Shown one piece after another: positions 61,421 to 64,000 of a stretch of 64,000 bases of DNA. Origin of the DNA: Antedon mediterranea (taxonomy: Eukaryota; Echinodermata; Crinoidea; Comatulida; Antedonidae); assembly GCF_964355755.1 (NCBI RefSeq), contig NC_092679.1, positions 8,682,001-8,746,000 of the forward strand, in the 5' to 3' direction. Position numbers and translations under genes: made by a program. The notes below the pieces were generated by a model. That model worked only from the letters and a program-made list of their open reading frames with translations, was not told the DNA's origin and searched no databases. Within the stretch, counting starts at the first letter, position 1. Every line of letters starts with the position of its first letter.

Positions 61421-64000
61421 GGTGTTTTTATGTTAACAAGTTTTTTCGAAAATCACAAAATGGTCTAAAACGTCTCCAAATGCGATTTGAAGCTATTCTG
61501 TACACTTTGATGTTTTTATGTTAACTAGTTTTTTCGAAAATCACAAAATGGTCTAAAACGTCTACAAATGCGATTTGAAGCTATTCTGTACACTTTGATG
61601 TTTTTATGTTAACAAGTTTTTTCGAAAATCACAAAATGGTCTAAAACGTTTCCAAATGCGATTTGAAGCTATTCTGTACACTTTGATGTTTTGTGTGAAA
61701 ATTTTATATCGAAATGCTCAAAATGGTCAAAAACGTTTTTAAATACGATATTAAGCTACTTTGTGCTCTTTGATGTTTTTGTGTGAAATGTTTTATCGAA
61801 ATGCTCAAAATGGTCTAAAACGGTTTCTAATGTGATTTCAAGCACTTTGATGTTTTTGTATAACCAAGTTTTTTCGAAAATCACAAAATGGTCTAAAACG
61901 TCTCCAAATGCGATTTGAAGCTATTCTGTACACTTTGATGTTTTTATGTTAACAAGTTTTTTCGAAAATCACAAAATGGTCTAAAACGTCTCCAAATGCG
62001 ATTTGAAGCTATTCTGTACACTTTGATGTTTTTATGTTAACAAGTTTTTTCGAAAATCACAAAATGGTCTAAAACGTTTCCAAATGCGATTTGAAGCTAT
62101 TCTGTACACTTTGATGTTTTGTGTGAAAATTTTCTGTCGAAATGCTCAAAATGGTCAAAAACGTTTTTAAATACGATATTAAGCTACTTTGTGCTCTTTG
62201 ATGTTTTTGTGTGAAATGTTTTATCGAAATGCTCAAAATGGTCTAAAACGGTTTCTAATGTGATTTCAAGCACTTTGATGTTTTTGTGTAACCAAGTTTT
62301 TCGAAAATCACAAAGTTGTCTAAAACGTCTCCAAATGCGATTTGAAGCTATTCTGTACACTTTGATGTTTTTATGTTAACAAGTTTTTCGAAAATCACAA
62401 AATGGTCTAAAACGTCTCCAAATGCGATTTTAAGCTATTCTAAGCACTTTGGTGTTTTTATGTTAACAAGTTTTTTTGAAAATCACAAAATGGTCTAAAA
62501 CGTCTCTAAATGCGATTTGAAGCTTTTCTGTACACTTTGATGTTTTTATGTTAACAACTTTTTTCGAAAATAACAAAATGGTCTAAAATGTCTCCAAATT
62601 TTCTGTCGAAAACCTCAAAATGGTCAAAAACGTTTTTAAATACGATATTAAGCTATTTTGTGCTCTTTGATGTTTTTGTGCGAAAAGTTTTATCGAAATA
62701 CTCAAAATGGTCTAAAACGGATTCTAATGTGATTTTAAGCACTTTGATGTTTTTGTGTAACCAAGTTTTTTCGAAAATCACAAAATGGTCTAAAATGTCT
62801 CCAAATGCGATTTGAAGCTATTCTAAGCACTTTGGTGTTTTTATGGAAACAATTTTTTTCTAAAATCACAAAATGGTCTAAAACGTCTCCAATAGCAATT
62901 TGAAGCTTTTCTGTACACTTTGGTGTTTTTATGTTAACAAGTTTTTTCGAAAATCACAAAATGGTCTAAAACGTCTCCAAATGCGATTTGAAGCTATTCT
63001 GTACACTTTGATGTTTTTATGTTAACAAGTTTTTTATAAAATCACAAAATGGTCTAAAACGTCTCCAAATGCGATTTGAAGCTATTCTGTACACTTTGAT
63101 GTTTTTATGTTAACAAGTTTTTTCGAAAATCACAAAAGGGTCTAAAATGTCTCGAAATGCGATTTGAAGCTATTCTAAGCACTTTGGTGTTTTTATGTTA
63201 ACAAGTTTTTTCGAAAATCACAAAATGGTCTAAAACGTCTCCAAATGCGATTTGAAGCTATTCTAAGCACTTTGGTGTTTTTATGTTAACAAGTTTTTTC
63301 GAAAATCACAAAATGGTCTAAAACGTCTCCAAATGCGATTTGAAGCTATTTTAAGCACTTTGGTGCTTTTGTGTAACCAAGTTTTTTCGAAAATCACGAA
63401 ATGGTCTAAAACGTCTCCAAATGCGATTTGAAGCTATTCTAAGCACTTTGGTGTTTTTATGTTAACAAGTTTTTTCGAAAATCACAAAATGGTCTAAAAC
63501 GTCTCCAAATGCGATTTGAAGCTATTCTGTACACTTTGATGTTTTTATGTTAACAAATTTTTTCAAAAATCACCAAATGGTCTAAAACGTCTACAAATGC
63601 GATTTGAAGCTATTCTGTACACTTTGATGTTTTTATGTTAACAAGTTTTTCGAAATGCTCAAAATGGTCTAAAACGTCTCCAAATGCGATTTGAAGCTAT
63701 TCTAAGCACTTTGGTGTTTTTATGGAAACAATTTTTTTCGAAAATCACAAATTGGTCTAAAACGTCTCCAATAGCGATTTGAAGCTTTTCTGTACACTTT
63801 GGTGTTTTTATGTTAACAAGTTTTTTCGAAAATCACAAAATGGTCTAAAACGTCTCCAAATGCGATTTGAAGCTATTCTGTACACTTTGATGTTTTTATG
63901 TTAACAAGTTTTTTCGAAAATCACAAAATGGTCTAAAACGTCTAGAAATGCGATTTGAAGCTATTCTGTACACTTTGATGTTTTTATGTTAAGTTTTTTT
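61421..64000 (+). repeat. 2.58-kb segmental copy, offset 10,096 bp from 51.3-53.9 kb (open at window end)
   Basis: This is the partner of 51,325-53,905. It is still matching when the window ends, so the true duplicated length is unknown and larger. Confidence 0.9.

Larger units (their letters stand above)
56729..64000 (+). repeat. 88-bp satellite array, right part (continues beyond window end)
   Basis: The same satellite resumes, in the same orientation and in the expected monomer phase, directly after the inserted element. It runs to the last base, ending inside a monomer just after the variant atgttaag. It carries the same B-C-D and B'-C' cassettes as the left part. Its last 2.6 kb is a near-identical copy of 51.3-53.9 kb. 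No gene is visible. Confidence 0.99.

Noticed and set aside
1-64000. CRISPR array
   Set aside because: The period is about 88 bp, but there are no unique spacers between short conserved repeats; the entire unit is conserved. No cas-like gene is present.
1-64000. CENP-B box or known centromere motif
   Set aside because: I compared the ttcg-containing segments by eye with the CENP-B consensus; the GGAARCGGGA half is not present. Centromere function remains possible but unsupported.
1-64000. Assembly artefact as the explanation for all duplications
   Set aside because: Copies differ by scattered substitutions and whole-monomer indels, which simple assembler duplication would not create. The 780- and 1,399-bp pairs are nearly identical, however, and for them read-level checking would still be decisive.
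1-64000. tRNA, rRNA or small RNA genes
   Set aside because: No cloverleaf-like or conserved rRNA segments were seen; the monomer carries only short palindromes (ttttcgaaaa, gttaac).
1-64000. Bacterial or phage origin of the sequence
   Set aside because: There are no genes in 64 kb, and it is a pure satellite array with one TTAA-type MITE. This is a eukaryotic heterochromatin pattern.

Overview
The window is not a gene region. All but 625 of its 64,000 bases belong to one AT-rich satellite DNA array. The array is built from head-to-tail monomers of about 88 bp, all in the same orientation, and it runs off both ends of the window. The canonical monomer (for example 777-864) has 28 G/C of 88 by hand count. 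I found no credible protein-coding gene, tRNA, rRNA, CRISPR array or operon. The few open frames of 67-99 codons are frames that happen to stay open across about three monomers. An array of this kind points to eukaryotic heterochromatin (pericentromeric, subtelomeric or interstitial). The embedded TTAA-flanked DNA transposon remnant, with its taggcctagc-type sequence, would fit an animal, perhaps a marine invertebrate, but I cannot name the species.

Internal organisation. Canonical 88-bp monomers (differing mainly in attctaagcactttggtg versus attctgtacactttgatg, and in tctcc, tctac, tttcc or tctct) are punctuated about 60 times, counted by eye, by a divergent three-monomer cassette, B-C-D, of 87+87+77 = 251 bp. 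Successive cassettes are separated by whole canonical monomers, so higher-order repeat lengths follow about 251 + 88n bp: roughly 427, 603, 780, 866 and 950 bp. Two sister cassette forms exist. An apparently older form (B0-C0) lies near 350, 1750, 3680, 24,000 and 48,550. A B'-C' form lies near 4.4, 5.2, 7.4, 9.0, 9.6, 11.2, 22.7, 24.7, 37.2, 38.5, 42.8, 48.0, 50.3, 56.0 and 58.5 kb.

Layout. 1-200 is the left edge, and 1-540 recurs at 48,196-48,735. 201-2998 is a near-perfect tandem duplication of 1,399 bp. 3.1-12.9 kb is a mixed zone. 12,867-14,426 is a 780-bp tandem duplication. 14-34 kb is a mosaic of overlapping copies (offsets 3,806, 9,692, 8,926, 10,058 and 1,822 bp). 32.3-37.6 kb recurs at 42.9-48.3 kb. 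37.6-40.8 kb is related to 24.3-25.8, 50.1-52.5 and 57.6-59.6 kb. 51.3-53.9 kb recurs at 61.4-64.0 kb with offset 10,096. 58,838-60,217 is a 690-bp tandem duplication. Paired copies often differ by a whole number of monomers, as expected from unequal crossover or gene conversion in register.

The one foreign piece is 56,104-56,728. It is a 625-bp, apparently non-coding element flanked by TTAA duplications, with imperfect terminal inverted repeats and internal palindromes. It looks like a MITE of a TTAA-targeting superfamily (piggyBac or Kolobok type). It sits exactly at a C'-D' monomer boundary, and intact copies of the empty site exist elsewhere in the array.
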